Position numbers and translations under genes: made by a program
Shown here: positions 1 through 5,861 of the stretch, piece by piece
Numbering within the stretch: the first letter of the stretch is position 1
Layout of the letters: each line of letters starts with the position of its first letter
The notes under the pieces: generated by a model
The model's input: the letters and a program-made list of their open reading frames with translations, nothing else
The model's database searches: none
What the model was told of the DNA's origin: nothing
Source of the DNA: Deltaproteobacteria bacterium
GTDB lineage: Bacteria > Desulfobacterota > UBA8473
Length of the DNA stretch: 6,982 nt
Assembly: GCA_030621455.1 (NCBI GenBank)
Contig: JAUXHQ010000099.1
Location: 1-6,982, forward strand
Direction of reading: 5' to 3'

Positions 1-800
1 CTTTTGGCCTCGATGTCTTGTAGCATCGATGCCTTGTTTTCCGAGGCCGCCCTTAGGGCTGAAATGCATGTCTCAACGGGATGTCCTGTCATGAGGATCC
101 GAATACCCTCGGCTTTGGCAACTGTCAGGGCCTCATCAGCCACGATCCGCATAAGGTTGCAAACCTCTTCGCTGTCAGCCATTTCCCCGTTTCTCAAATG
201 GGTGATGGCCGCGATCGCATTGATAGGGGTATTGATCAGGAGCTTGTACCAGATATAATCCTGGATATCCTCATTGACCTCCACCTCGATCCCCCCTTTA
301 CGAAGGACCTCTGCGATATCATTGACTCGAATGGTGTTCTTGCCCTCTATCATTCCCATATGGAGATGGCCCGCGCCGCCCACATACCGAATGTGGGTTT
401 GATGCAGCATCTGAAAACTATGAGCCGTAATTCCCCCGATGACCCGCTCTCTGCCAACAACGGAGGAGATCTTCTCCACGTTTCCGATACCGTTCTGGAT
501 CGACATAACAAGGGTCTCCTCTCCCATAAGAGGTGGTAAAGACTGCGCAGCCGCAAGGGTGGCATAAGATTTCACGGAAAAGAAGACGAGATCTACGGGA
601 CCGACCTCGTCTGCCCTGGCCGTAATACGAAGGGATATTGTTTTTTCTCCATCCTTTGTGGTGATAGTCAATCCTGATTCCTCAATTGCCTTCACCTTTT
701 CGGGATCTATGTCCACTAAGGTAACTTCCTGCCCGATGTCCGCTAGGGTGGCCCCGAAGAACCCGCCAAGGGCACCGGACCCGATAACGGCTATGTTCAT
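1..800 (-). CDS. panE: Ketopantoate reductase (2-dehydropantoate 2-reductase, PanE/ApbA family), 3' end cut by window edge
   Basis: This enzyme reduces 2-dehydropantoate to pantoate with a nicotinamide cofactor, a cytoplasmic step towards pantothenate and coenzyme A. The minus frame from 800 stays open to the left edge and gives 266 residues of a family usually near 300-315. An N-terminal Rossmann fold opens with NIAVIGSGALGG (G7, G9, G12). Family landmarks follow: SVKSYAT with K77, SIQNGIGN with N103-G104, and YKLLINTPINAIAAIT with K186 as the expected catalytic lysine. The last visible stretch, NKASMLQDIEAK, is where the conserved DIxxxRxTEID segment begins, so only that segment and the C-terminal helices are missing. 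The second beta strand ends in Asp (TLVDIDPEKV), unlike the RG typical of NADPH-using members. ATG 800 is chosen over in-frame ATG 809 because of the strong Shine-Dalgarno sequence. The gene follows lepB on the same strand after 104 bases and may be co-transcribed. The family is secure; pantoate as the true substrate is inferred. Confidence 0.9.
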   Translation of the reverse strand, partial: MNIAVIGSGALGGFFGATLADIGQEVTLVDIDPEKVKAIEESGLTITTKDGEKTISLRITARADEVGPVDLVFFSVKSYATLAAAQSLPPLMGEETLVMSIQNGIGNVEKISSVVGRERVIGGITAHSFQMLHQTHIRYVGGAGHLHMGMIEGKNTIRVNDIAEVLRKGGIEVEVNEDIQDYIWYKLLINTPINAIAAITHLRNGEMADSEEVCNLMRIVADEALTVAKAEGIRILMTGHPVETCISALRAASENKASMLQDIEAK

Positions 801-809
801 ATTATCCAT

Positions 810-818
810 CCTCCCCCT
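810..818 (-). promoter_or_regulatory. Shine-Dalgarno sequence of panE
   Basis: The minus strand reads AGGGGGAGG, ending 9 bases before ATG 800. An in-frame ATG at 807-809 directly abuts this purine run, too close for normal initiation, so the site fixes the start at 800. Confidence 0.75.
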
Positions 819-904
819 TGTTAAAATTCACAATAAGTAACCTCTCATAAGGACAATAATCCCACCCTTTTGATAAGTATAGTTACGAAATGTCAGAATT
901 TATC

Positions 905-1726
905 CTACCTTATTTCCATGCCGATTCTGCTTTTATCTTTGGCCCAATAAATATAGAGTACCTTCCCTTTGACTTCTGAGATATCCACGAACCCCCAGAA
1001 TCTGCTATCATAGCTATGGTCACGGTTGTCTTCCATTACGAAGATACTACCGATAGGCACCAAAGCAGGACCGAAATTATCGCCGGGAGCCCCATTGATA
1101 GAACCAATTGTCGTATCATCAGAAGTCTCAAAGGGCTCCTCCAGGGGTTCGCCATGGATGAAGACCTTCTTGTGACGAACCTCTATCTTTTCTCCCGGTA
1201 AACCGATGACGCGTTTCACATAATCTTTTGATGGCTCTCCAAGATGCCTGAACACCACGATATCGTTCCTCTCAGGCCTTCTCTTGTTGTAATGTTTCTT
1301 GTTTATAACAAGATAATCACCAACCTGCAATGTAGGGGCCATCGATGGGGCAGGTATCTTATAAGCCTCAAAGGACATCAGTGATCGCGTTGGAGGACTT
1401 ATGACGAAAATCTGTATGAGGACAACGGTAACGTAGAGATACCATCTATTGTATTTTCTGAGTGTAATTTCTTTTAGCCTGATGGCATTATACAAAGCAT
1501 CAAACATTATGAACAAGAAGAAACCAACCGCAGAGAGCAAACAGAAGACCATCCCATGCAATGTCGAAAATAGATCCGTAAATAACCGTAACATGGTTAA
1601 AAGCAGTGTAACCGAATAAAGGATGACGGCTCTTTTCAATTGCCCGTTGTAGATCTGCCCAAGTCCGGGTGTAAGAAATGATAACAATAAAGCTACGATC
1701 GGCCTTCTTTTTTTGAGGATCTCCAT
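905..1726 (-). CDS. lepB: Signal peptidase I with N-terminal multi-helix membrane region
   Basis: Type I signal peptidase cleaves signal peptides from exported proteins on the outer face of the inner membrane. The 273-residue product has an N-terminal hydrophobic part (about 10-45, 55-78 and 95-112) containing FLTPGLGQIYNGQ (residues 17-29), a motif seen in longer signal peptidases and other small membrane proteins. The S26-type catalytic region follows: KIPAPSMAPTLQVGD with nucleophile Ser128, DYVKRVIGLPGE with general base Lys171, and EDNRDHSYDSRFWGF (232-246). Two positions look atypical. The usual IPSGSM is IPAPSM, and the usual GDNR is EDNR. Both catalytic residues are present, so an active enzyme is expected. 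ATG 1726 has GGAGG 9 bases upstream. A nested inverted repeat lies directly before that site. The gene stands divergent from the glycosyltransferase gene and upstream of panE. Confidence 0.95.
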   Translation of the reverse strand: MEILKKRRPIVALLLSFLTPGLGQIYNGQLKRAVILYSVTLLLTMLRLFTDLFSTLHGMVFCLLSAVGFFLFIMFDALYNAIRLKEITLRKYNRWYLYVTVVLIQIFVISPPTRSLMSFEAYKIPAPSMAPTLQVGDYLVINKKHYNKRRPERNDIVVFRHLGEPSKDYVKRVIGLPGEKIEVRHKKVFIHGEPLEEPFETSDDTTIGSINGAPGDNFGPALVPIGSIFVMEDNRDHSYDSRFWGFVDISEVKGKVLYIYWAKDKSRIGMEIR

Positions 1727-1735
1727 TCAGTTCTT

Positions 1736-1740
1736 CCTCC
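1736..1740 (-). promoter_or_regulatory. Shine-Dalgarno sequence of lepB
   Basis: GGAGG on the minus strand lies 9 bases before ATG 1726 and immediately after the leader hairpin, which could influence its accessibility. Confidence 0.7.
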
Positions 1741-1742
1741 AT

Positions 1743-1793
1743 CCCGGGGACTTGCTATGCTCGCTTTTCGTCGTGAGATCAGCCCACCCCGGG
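1743..1793. repeat. Nested GC-rich inverted repeat in the lepB leader
   Basis: On the plus strand, CCCGGGG (1743-1749) pairs with CCCCGGG (1787-1793). GCT (1754-1756) pairs with AGC (1781-1783), and CTCGC (1760-1764) with GTGAG (1773-1777, one G-U wobble), around an 8-base loop. The inner stems share the exact centre 1768.5 and the outer stem is half a base off. The minus-strand transcript would fold similarly with one A-C mismatch, ending only 2 bases before the lepB GGAGG. No T-run follows, so a simple terminator is unlikely. It could be a translational control hairpin or a REP-like palindrome. Confidence 0.5.
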
Positions 1794-1933
1794 GAAGCAT
1801 GACAACTATCTATCATGAATTTATCCCTTTGTGAAGTGAAAGTATAAAAGAATATTGCATCTTTCATGTAAACCGGCAAACGAAGGATGCCAAGAATATC
1901 TATATTTCCCACGAGGGAAAACTCAGATAATAC

Positions 1934-1961
1934 TTGTTTTTTTGCTTGATTCTTATACAAT
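1934..1961 (+). promoter_or_regulatory. Weak candidate sigma-70 promoter for the glycosyltransferase gene
   Basis: TTGTTT (1934-1939) and TACAAT (1956-1961) are separated by 16 bases. The -10 box matches the consensus at five of six positions but the -35 box is poor. The start codon is about 125 bases away, so the transcript leader would include the inverted repeat at 1976-2048. Divergent intergenic DNA must carry promoters, but this assignment is tentative. Confidence 0.25.
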
Positions 1962-1975
1962 GAATCACTTTGACT

Positions 1976-2048
1976 TGTGTGGTTAAATCTGAGAGCCTAA
2001 ATGTGCACGTTATTTCGGCCTCGCCCATTAAACATACTCAACCACACA
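1976..2048. repeat. Imperfect inverted repeat with 9-bp outer arms upstream of the glycosyltransferase gene
   Basis: TGTGTGGTT (1976-1984) is the exact reverse complement of AACCACACA (2040-2048). Inside lie GAGAGCC (1991-1997) against GGCCTC (2017-2022), and a GTGCAC palindrome flanked by AAAT and ATTT. The inner pairs are off-centre, so any folded RNA would have asymmetric bulges. It could be a protein-binding site, a leader structure or a degraded palindromic repeat. Confidence 0.4.
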
Positions 2049-2086
2049 GTTTAATTCTTTGAATGAAGTTGTCTTGAGGTAGACCT

Positions 2087-2920
2087 GTGATTTCAAACGA
2101 ATCTATTCTCAGTGTTATTGTCCCTGTTTACAATGAAGAATGGCAGCTCGCGGCTGCCGTAGACTGTTTCATGCGATCACCTTGCCCAATGAGGCGGGAA
2201 TGGATTTTTGTTGACGATTGTTCAACCGATAATTCCAGGGAAATCCTTCGAGGGCTCCAAGAGAAGCATGACTTCAAATTGATCGAGCAGAGTCACAATC
2301 AGGGCAAGGGTGCTGCTGTTATCAGAGGGATAAGAGAAGCAGGCGGCGACCTGATTATGATCCAGGACGCTGATTTTGAATATGATCCTGATGATATCCC
2401 TTCTTTGCTCCGACCTTTTTCTGAGAATCGGGCGGATGTAGTATTTGGCAGTAGATTCAAGAAAAGCGCCTATCAAGTGCATCGAACCTATCATTACTTC
2501 ACAAATCGCTTCTTGACCATACTGAGTAATTTTTTTTCAGGCATCTATCTCACTGACATGGAGACTTGTTACAAGATCTTTCGTGCTGATTTGCTCAAGG
2601 CTATGAAATTGAAATCGAAACACTTTGAGATCGAAGTTGAGTTGACTGCTTACGTGGCCAAGACTTCGGCCAGAATCCTTGAGCCACCCATTCATTACTA
2701 CCCAAGGACGCGATTACAGGGGAAGAAGATTACGTGGAGAGATGGGGTCGCGGCCCTTTATCATCTGTTTCGTTTCAACTTCCTGACGTCCTTTGAAGAA
2801 GCCTTCAATGGGCTTCCGGAAAAATACCACCCGGAAAAGAGACGGGCGCATCCAAATCTGCCACAAGACTATACAGAATGTCCAGACGACAACCATGACA
2901 ACGATATGGAACAAGAGTGA
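2087..2920 (+). CDS. Family 2 glycosyltransferase (polyprenyl/dolichol-phosphate sugar synthase-like)
   Basis: This 277-residue GT-A fold enzyme likely transfers a sugar from a nucleotide sugar to a lipid or glycan acceptor at the cytoplasmic membrane face. It opens with LSVIVPVYNEE (8-18), followed by the nucleotide-binding FVDDCSTDNS (41-50), NQGKGAAVIRGI (71-82) and the metal-binding QDADFEYDPDD (93-103, D94-A-D96). GSRF (121-124), TDMETCYKIF (156-165) and FEIEVELTAYVAK (180-192) follow, then PIHYYPRTRLQGKKITWRDG (201-220). These are typical of the DPM1-like branch. No membrane anchor is visible, so the protein is probably soluble or peripheral. Residues after about 235 form a charged tail ending in an Asp/Glu-rich stretch. 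The start is GTG, supported by GAGGT (2076-2080) 6 bases upstream. No other cell-envelope polysaccharide genes adjoin it, so donor and acceptor cannot be assigned. The family is certain. Confidence 0.9.
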   Translation: MISNESILSVIVPVYNEEWQLAAAVDCFMRSPCPMRREWIFVDDCSTDNSREILRGLQEKHDFKLIEQSHNQGKGAAVIRGIREAGGDLIMIQDADFEYDPDDIPSLLRPFSENRADVVFGSRFKKSAYQVHRTYHYFTNRFLTILSNFFSGIYLTDMETCYKIFRADLLKAMKLKSKHFEIEVELTAYVAKTSARILEPPIHYYPRTRLQGKKITWRDGVAALYHLFRFNFLTSFEEAFNGLPEKYHPEKRRAHPNLPQDYTECPDDNHDNDMEQE

Positions 2921-2924
2921 TGGG

Positions 2925-2940
2925 AGCAAGATTGCTTTTT
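2925..2940 (+). terminator. Weak hairpin plus T-run after the glycosyltransferase gene
   Basis: AGCAA (2925-2929) and TTGCT (2932-2936) can form a short stem with a tiny loop, running into five Ts (2936-2940). The stem is short and AT-rich, so it is at best a weak intrinsic terminator five bases after the stop codon. Confidence 0.25.
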
Positions 2941-3061
2941 CATGCCTGCGCGTTGCACTAAAGATATCTTGAACCTGTCTCCTCAAAGCCTTTGAACGAT
3001 TTGGCCTGACGGATTGCTGAGCTGAATCGTCATTTGCTCCACTAAGGGTCTGCCACGATTT

Positions 3062-3955
3062 ATGAAACAATGTGATAGTACGGGTATGTATATGAAAATT
3101 TCCCGCTTTTTAATCGTTTTGTCGTTAGCCTTGGTATTAAGCCACTGTGCAGACCTGATGAAAATCATGAAGCAGACTGGTATTCAGGAACCTGCTGTTC
3201 ATGTCAGCAGTGCAAAGCTCAGTGGTTTATCTTTTGATCAGGCGGATCTGTTATTTGATATTGAAATCTCTAATCCCAATTCTATTGGCATTAGTCTGGC
3301 TGGATTTGACTATGATCTGGAATTGAACAGTGTTTCATTCCTTAAGGGTGATCAGAAAAAGAAGCTGGAAATTAGAGCTAAGGACGTTGTCACTGTTCAA
3401 TTGCCCTTATCCCTGAGTTACCGAAACATCTATGAGACTTACCAAAGCCTGAAGACTGAGGACAGTGTGGCTTATGCATTAAAAACCGGTTTGTCTTTTG
3501 ATCTTCCATTACTTGGCGTGGTGAGGGTTCCTGTGTCCACGTCGGGCAATATCCCCATGCCTAAGTTACCCAGTATCAGTTTGAAATCAATCAATTTGGA
3601 AAAACTTTTGTTAACCAGCGCTGATTTTAATGCATTGGTGGAGATTGGTAATCCGAACAGCTGGAGCCTTTTGGTGAATACCTTGCAGTATGGATTAACG
3701 ATCAACGGGAAACAATGGATGGATGGGACAACTACAAAGGGAATCAGTCTTGATCCTAAGCGTGAGACCTCGCTCCACATACCTTTCTCCTTGAACTTCA
3801 TGGAAATCGGTTCTTCCGTTTATCGTGTTATTACCAACGGGAAGGGTTTAGATTATAAGTTTACTGGCAAAGCAGATCTGTCAAGTTCGCTGGAGATGCT
3901 GGGAGAATTTCAGTTGCCTTTCAATATGTCGGGGAAAATTGATATTTTAAAATAG
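3062..3955 (+). CDS. Exported protein with two tandem LEA-2/WHy-type domains, possible lipoprotein
   Basis: LEA-2 (LEA14/WHy) domains are immunoglobulin-like beta sandwiches found in plant desiccation-related proteins and in bacterial envelope proteins; their bacterial role is poorly defined. The 297-residue product has a signal-like N-terminus (MKISRFLIVLSLALVLSHC, residues 11-29). Cys29 could be lipidated, but His at -1 is unusual for a lipobox. Two similar halves follow, about 45-165 and 170-295. Each has the WHy hallmark Asn-Pro-Asn-Ser after a beta strand: DIEISNPNSIGISLAGFDYD (66-85) and LVEIGNPNSWSLLVNTLQYG (192-211). Each also has a later proline-hydrophobic strand, LPLSLSY or IPFSLNF. 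In-frame starts exist at 3062, 3086 and 3092. None has a good Shine-Dalgarno sequence, and 3092 gives the most standard signal peptide. The gene follows the glycosyltransferase by 141 bases on the same strand. A periplasmic or outer-membrane-attached location is inferred; substrate and partners are unknown. Confidence 0.82.
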   Translation: MKQCDSTGMYMKISRFLIVLSLALVLSHCADLMKIMKQTGIQEPAVHVSSAKLSGLSFDQADLLFDIEISNPNSIGISLAGFDYDLELNSVSFLKGDQKKKLEIRAKDVVTVQLPLSLSYRNIYETYQSLKTEDSVAYALKTGLSFDLPLLGVVRVPVSTSGNIPMPKLPSISLKSINLEKLLLTSADFNALVEIGNPNSWSLLVNTLQYGLTINGKQWMDGTTTKGISLDPKRETSLHIPFSLNFMEIGSSVYRVITNGKGLDYKFTGKADLSSSLEMLGEFQLPFNMSGKIDILK

Positions 3956-4038
3956 CGCTGATGATCAAGAGTTTTTTCTGTGGGGGTTCCCGGAGAGGCT
4001 TGGTTCTAACTTCGGCCATTAATGTACTAATAGACTTC

Positions 4039-4145
4039 CATATATTAAATTTAGCTGCGTTATCGGTCGGAATCCTCTACGACGTACTAAAATATGTACG
4101 ACCTACTCGGATTCCTCCCTCTGGCCTTGTGAAATATAATATCTG
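4039..4145. repeat. Symmetric palindromic element, REP/MITE-like
   Basis: Three nested inverted pairs share a centre near 4092. The outer arms CATATATTAAATTT (4039-4052) and the reverse complement of 4132-4145 agree at 12 of 14 positions. The middle arms GGAATCC (4069-4075) and GGATTCC (4109-4115) are perfect complements. The inner arms CGTAC (4083-4087) and GTACG (4096-4100) enclose an 8-base AT-rich loop. The spacer between outer and middle arms is exactly 16 bases on both sides, although those spacers do not pair with each other. No transposase and no clear target-site duplication are visible. This resembles dispersed non-autonomous palindromic repeats of bacterial genomes; membership in a family needs other copies. 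Confidence 0.65.
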
Positions 4146-4278
4146 AAAACCTATATCAATAGCTGGGCAGGAAGCCATGGAGGGATCTTTGACGAGAGTA
4201 GCCGGCAAGGGGTAAGAAACATGTTGTTTAATTAGATGGTTAGCCATAATTGGAATTGCTGCACAGGACAGAAAGTGT

Positions 4279-4307
4279 TTGACAATAAAGGGGAAAAACG
4301 TTAAAAA
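4279..4307 (+). promoter_or_regulatory. Candidate sigma-70 promoter for gatB-mtnA
   Basis: A perfect TTGACA (4279-4284) is followed after 17 bases by TAAAAA (4302-4307), which matches the -10 consensus at four of six positions. Transcription would start near 4313-4315 and leave a leader of about 100 bases before the gatB GTG. The position, directly upstream of the two-gene unit, supports it. Confidence 0.45.
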
Positions 4308-4396
4308 TAGCGAAGGTTTGTTAAGGGTATTTTAGGCTGGACATAGGCGCTAGCTGAGAGTATGGAGGGTGTTTCCTGCGGTAAGTGTTTTCAGTT

Positions 4397-4404
4397 GGAG
4401 AGGG
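4397..4404 (+). promoter_or_regulatory. Shine-Dalgarno sequence that favours the GTG start of gatB
   Basis: The purine run GGAGAGGG ends 8 bases before GTG 4413. The upstream in-frame ATG at 4362 has no comparable site. The GTG start also places the conserved family N-terminus [14 protein letters not shown] at residue 2. Confidence 0.65.
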
Positions 4405-4412
4405 TGATTTAC

Positions 4413-5852
4413 GTGGAATTCGAGGTTATAATAGGGTTGGAGGTTCACGCCCAGCTACTAACGAAGAGTAAAATATTCTGCAGTTGCTCAACAGTATTCG
4501 GAGCAGAACCTAACACGCATACGTGTCCTGTTTGTTTAGGGATGCCTGGGGTACTTCCTGTCTTGAACAGGAAAGTCGTGGATTTCGCATTGAGGGTGGG
4601 ATTGGCGGTTCATTGTGAAATTGCCCATTACAGTCGCTTTGCAAGAAAGAACTATTTCTATCCGGATTTGCCAAAGGGATATCAGATATCCCAGTATGAA
4701 TTACCCTTGGCGGAGCACGGATATGTTGAGGTTACTACAAATGGTAAGTCAAAGAGGGTAGGGGTTGCACGGATCCATATGGAAGAGGATGCGGGGAAAC
4801 TCCTCCACGATGAAAGGATGGGAGCTGATTCGTATAGTTATGTTGATTTAAACAGGACAGGTGTTCCCCTAATTGAGATAGTAAGCGAACCAGACATCAG
4901 GACGCCGGAGGAGGCAAGTGAATACTTGAAGAATCTGAGGGGTATCCTACAGTACCTTGAGGTCTGTGATGGCAATATGGAAGAGGGAAGCTTTCGATGC
5001 GATGCTAATATATCACTTCGTCCTGTAGGACAACAGCGGTTAGGGACGAGGACTGAACTCAAAAACATGAACTCATTCAAGAACGTTCAGAGGGCCTTGG
5101 AGTATGAGATCAGAAGGCAGACAAATATCCTTGATGAGGGGAGCGAAGTGATTCAGGAGACAAGGTTGTGGGATGCAGCTAAGGGAATTACTCTTTCCAT
5201 GCGGGGGAAAGAAGAGGCCCATGATTATAGATATTTCCCGGACCCCGATCTGGTACCCTTGATAATCGATGATGACTGGATCGAAGAGGTGAGGGGAAGC
5301 TTGCCGGAATTACCCCAGGAGAAAAGGGGCCGATTTATAAAGGAATATCAAGTTCCGGAGTACGATGCTGAGGTGCTTACCTCATCCAAATCACTGGCAG
5401 ACTATTATGAAGAATCTGTCAGGTTGTTCCCCAGTCCGAAGGTAGTCAGTAACTGGGTGATGGGAGAACTATTGCGGCGATTAAAGGGGGATGATAGAGA
5501 TATTGAAGACTGCCCGGTAACCCCACGGTATTTGGCCAAAATGTTGAAGATGATAGAAGATGGCACTATCAGTGGAAAGATTGCTAAGACCGTATTCGAG
5601 GAGATGTACCTCTCCGGGGAAGACCCCGAAAAGTTGGTACGAGAGAAGGATCTTTTACAATTAACCGACGAAGAAGAGCTGGACAGGATCATTGAAAAGG
5701 TGCTGTCAGGGAATGCCACAGAGGTGGAAGACTATAAGAAGGGGAAGTCTAAGCTGCTTGGTTTCTTTGTAGGACAGGTTATGAAGGAGACAAAGGGCAA
5801 GGCAAACCCCAAATTGGTTAATGAGATTCTTAGAGGGAGACTTGATCGATAA
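4413..5852 (+). CDS. gatB: Aspartyl/glutamyl-tRNA(Asn/Gln) amidotransferase subunit B
   Basis: GatB is the kinase/transamidase subunit of GatCAB, which converts misacylated Glu-tRNA(Gln) or Asp-tRNA(Asn) to the amide using ammonia from GatA. From GTG 4413 the product has 479 residues, the usual size. An upstream ATG (4362) would add 17 residues with no family counterpart. Landmarks are [18 protein letters not shown] (6-23), a CxC/CxxC pattern (C23, C25, C38, C41) that binds zinc in some homologues, and the signature [17 protein letters not shown] (78-94). [56 protein letters not shown] and [14 protein letters not shown] follow. The C-terminal third is the helical GatB/YqeY tRNA-binding domain ([15 protein letters not shown] to NPKLVNEIL). 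mtnA follows after 9 bases. gatC and gatA, commonly adjacent, are absent from the upstream side shown here. Confidence 0.97.
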   Translation: MEFEVIIGLEVHAQLLTKSKIFCSCSTVFGAEPNTHTCPVCLGMPGVLPVLNRKVVDFALRVGLAVHCEIAHYSRFARKNYFYPDLPKGYQISQYELPLAEHGYVEVTTNGKSKRVGVARIHMEEDAGKLLHDERMGADSYSYVDLNRTGVPLIEIVSEPDIRTPEEASEYLKNLRGILQYLEVCDGNMEEGSFRCDANISLRPVGQQRLGTRTELKNMNSFKNVQRALEYEIRRQTNILDEGSEVIQETRLWDAAKGITLSMRGKEEAHDYRYFPDPDLVPLIIDDDWIEEVRGSLPELPQEKRGRFIKEYQVPEYDAEVLTSSKSLADYYEESVRLFPSPKVVSNWVMGELLRRLKGDDRDIEDCPVTPRYLAKMLKMIEDGTISGKIAKTVFEEMYLSGEDPEKLVREKDLLQLTDEEELDRIIEKVLSGNATEVEDYKKGKSKLLGFFVGQVMKETKGKANPKLVNEILRGRLDR

Positions 5853-5861
5853 GGAAAGCCT

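Larger units (their letters stand above)
3956..4412. other. Long non-coding interval between the WHy-domain gene and gatB
   Basis: No credible gene is seen here. A plus frame of 61 codons from 3961 runs through the palindromic element and has no recognisable domain. The interval holds the symmetric element at 4039-4145, about 130 bases with no recognisable signal, and then the candidate gatB promoter and leader. Confidence 0.6.

Noticed and set aside
4..565. Plus- and minus-strand open frames overlapping the left-edge panE gene
   Set aside because: They lie in other frames of a gene with clear Rossmann and PanE motifs. Their translations have no recognisable domain and no good ribosome binding sites.
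1875..1893. Sigma-54-like promoter on the minus strand (TTGGCA then TTTGCC)
   Set aside because: The GG to GC spacing is 12 bases instead of the required 10, so it does not fit a sigma-54 site.
1727..1960. 77-codon minus-strand frame abutting lepB
   Set aside because: No Shine-Dalgarno sequence precedes its ATG, the translation has no domain, hydrophobic pattern or signal, and it runs through the leader hairpin.
2983..3060. Small inverted and repeated motifs before the WHy-domain gene (TCAAAG/CTTTGA; ACGATT, AATCGT, ACGATTT)
   Set aside because: Six- to seven-base matches in a 140-base AT-leaning gap are easily chance, and there is no fitting promoter or T-run.
3961..4146. 61-codon plus-strand frame after the WHy-domain gene
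   Set aside because: It has no ribosome binding site and more than half of it is the palindromic element, so it is open by chance.
4362..4412. Upstream ATG start adding 17 residues to GatB
   Set aside because: The added residues have no counterpart in the family, and the GTG at 4413 has the better spaced purine run and gives the standard N-terminus.
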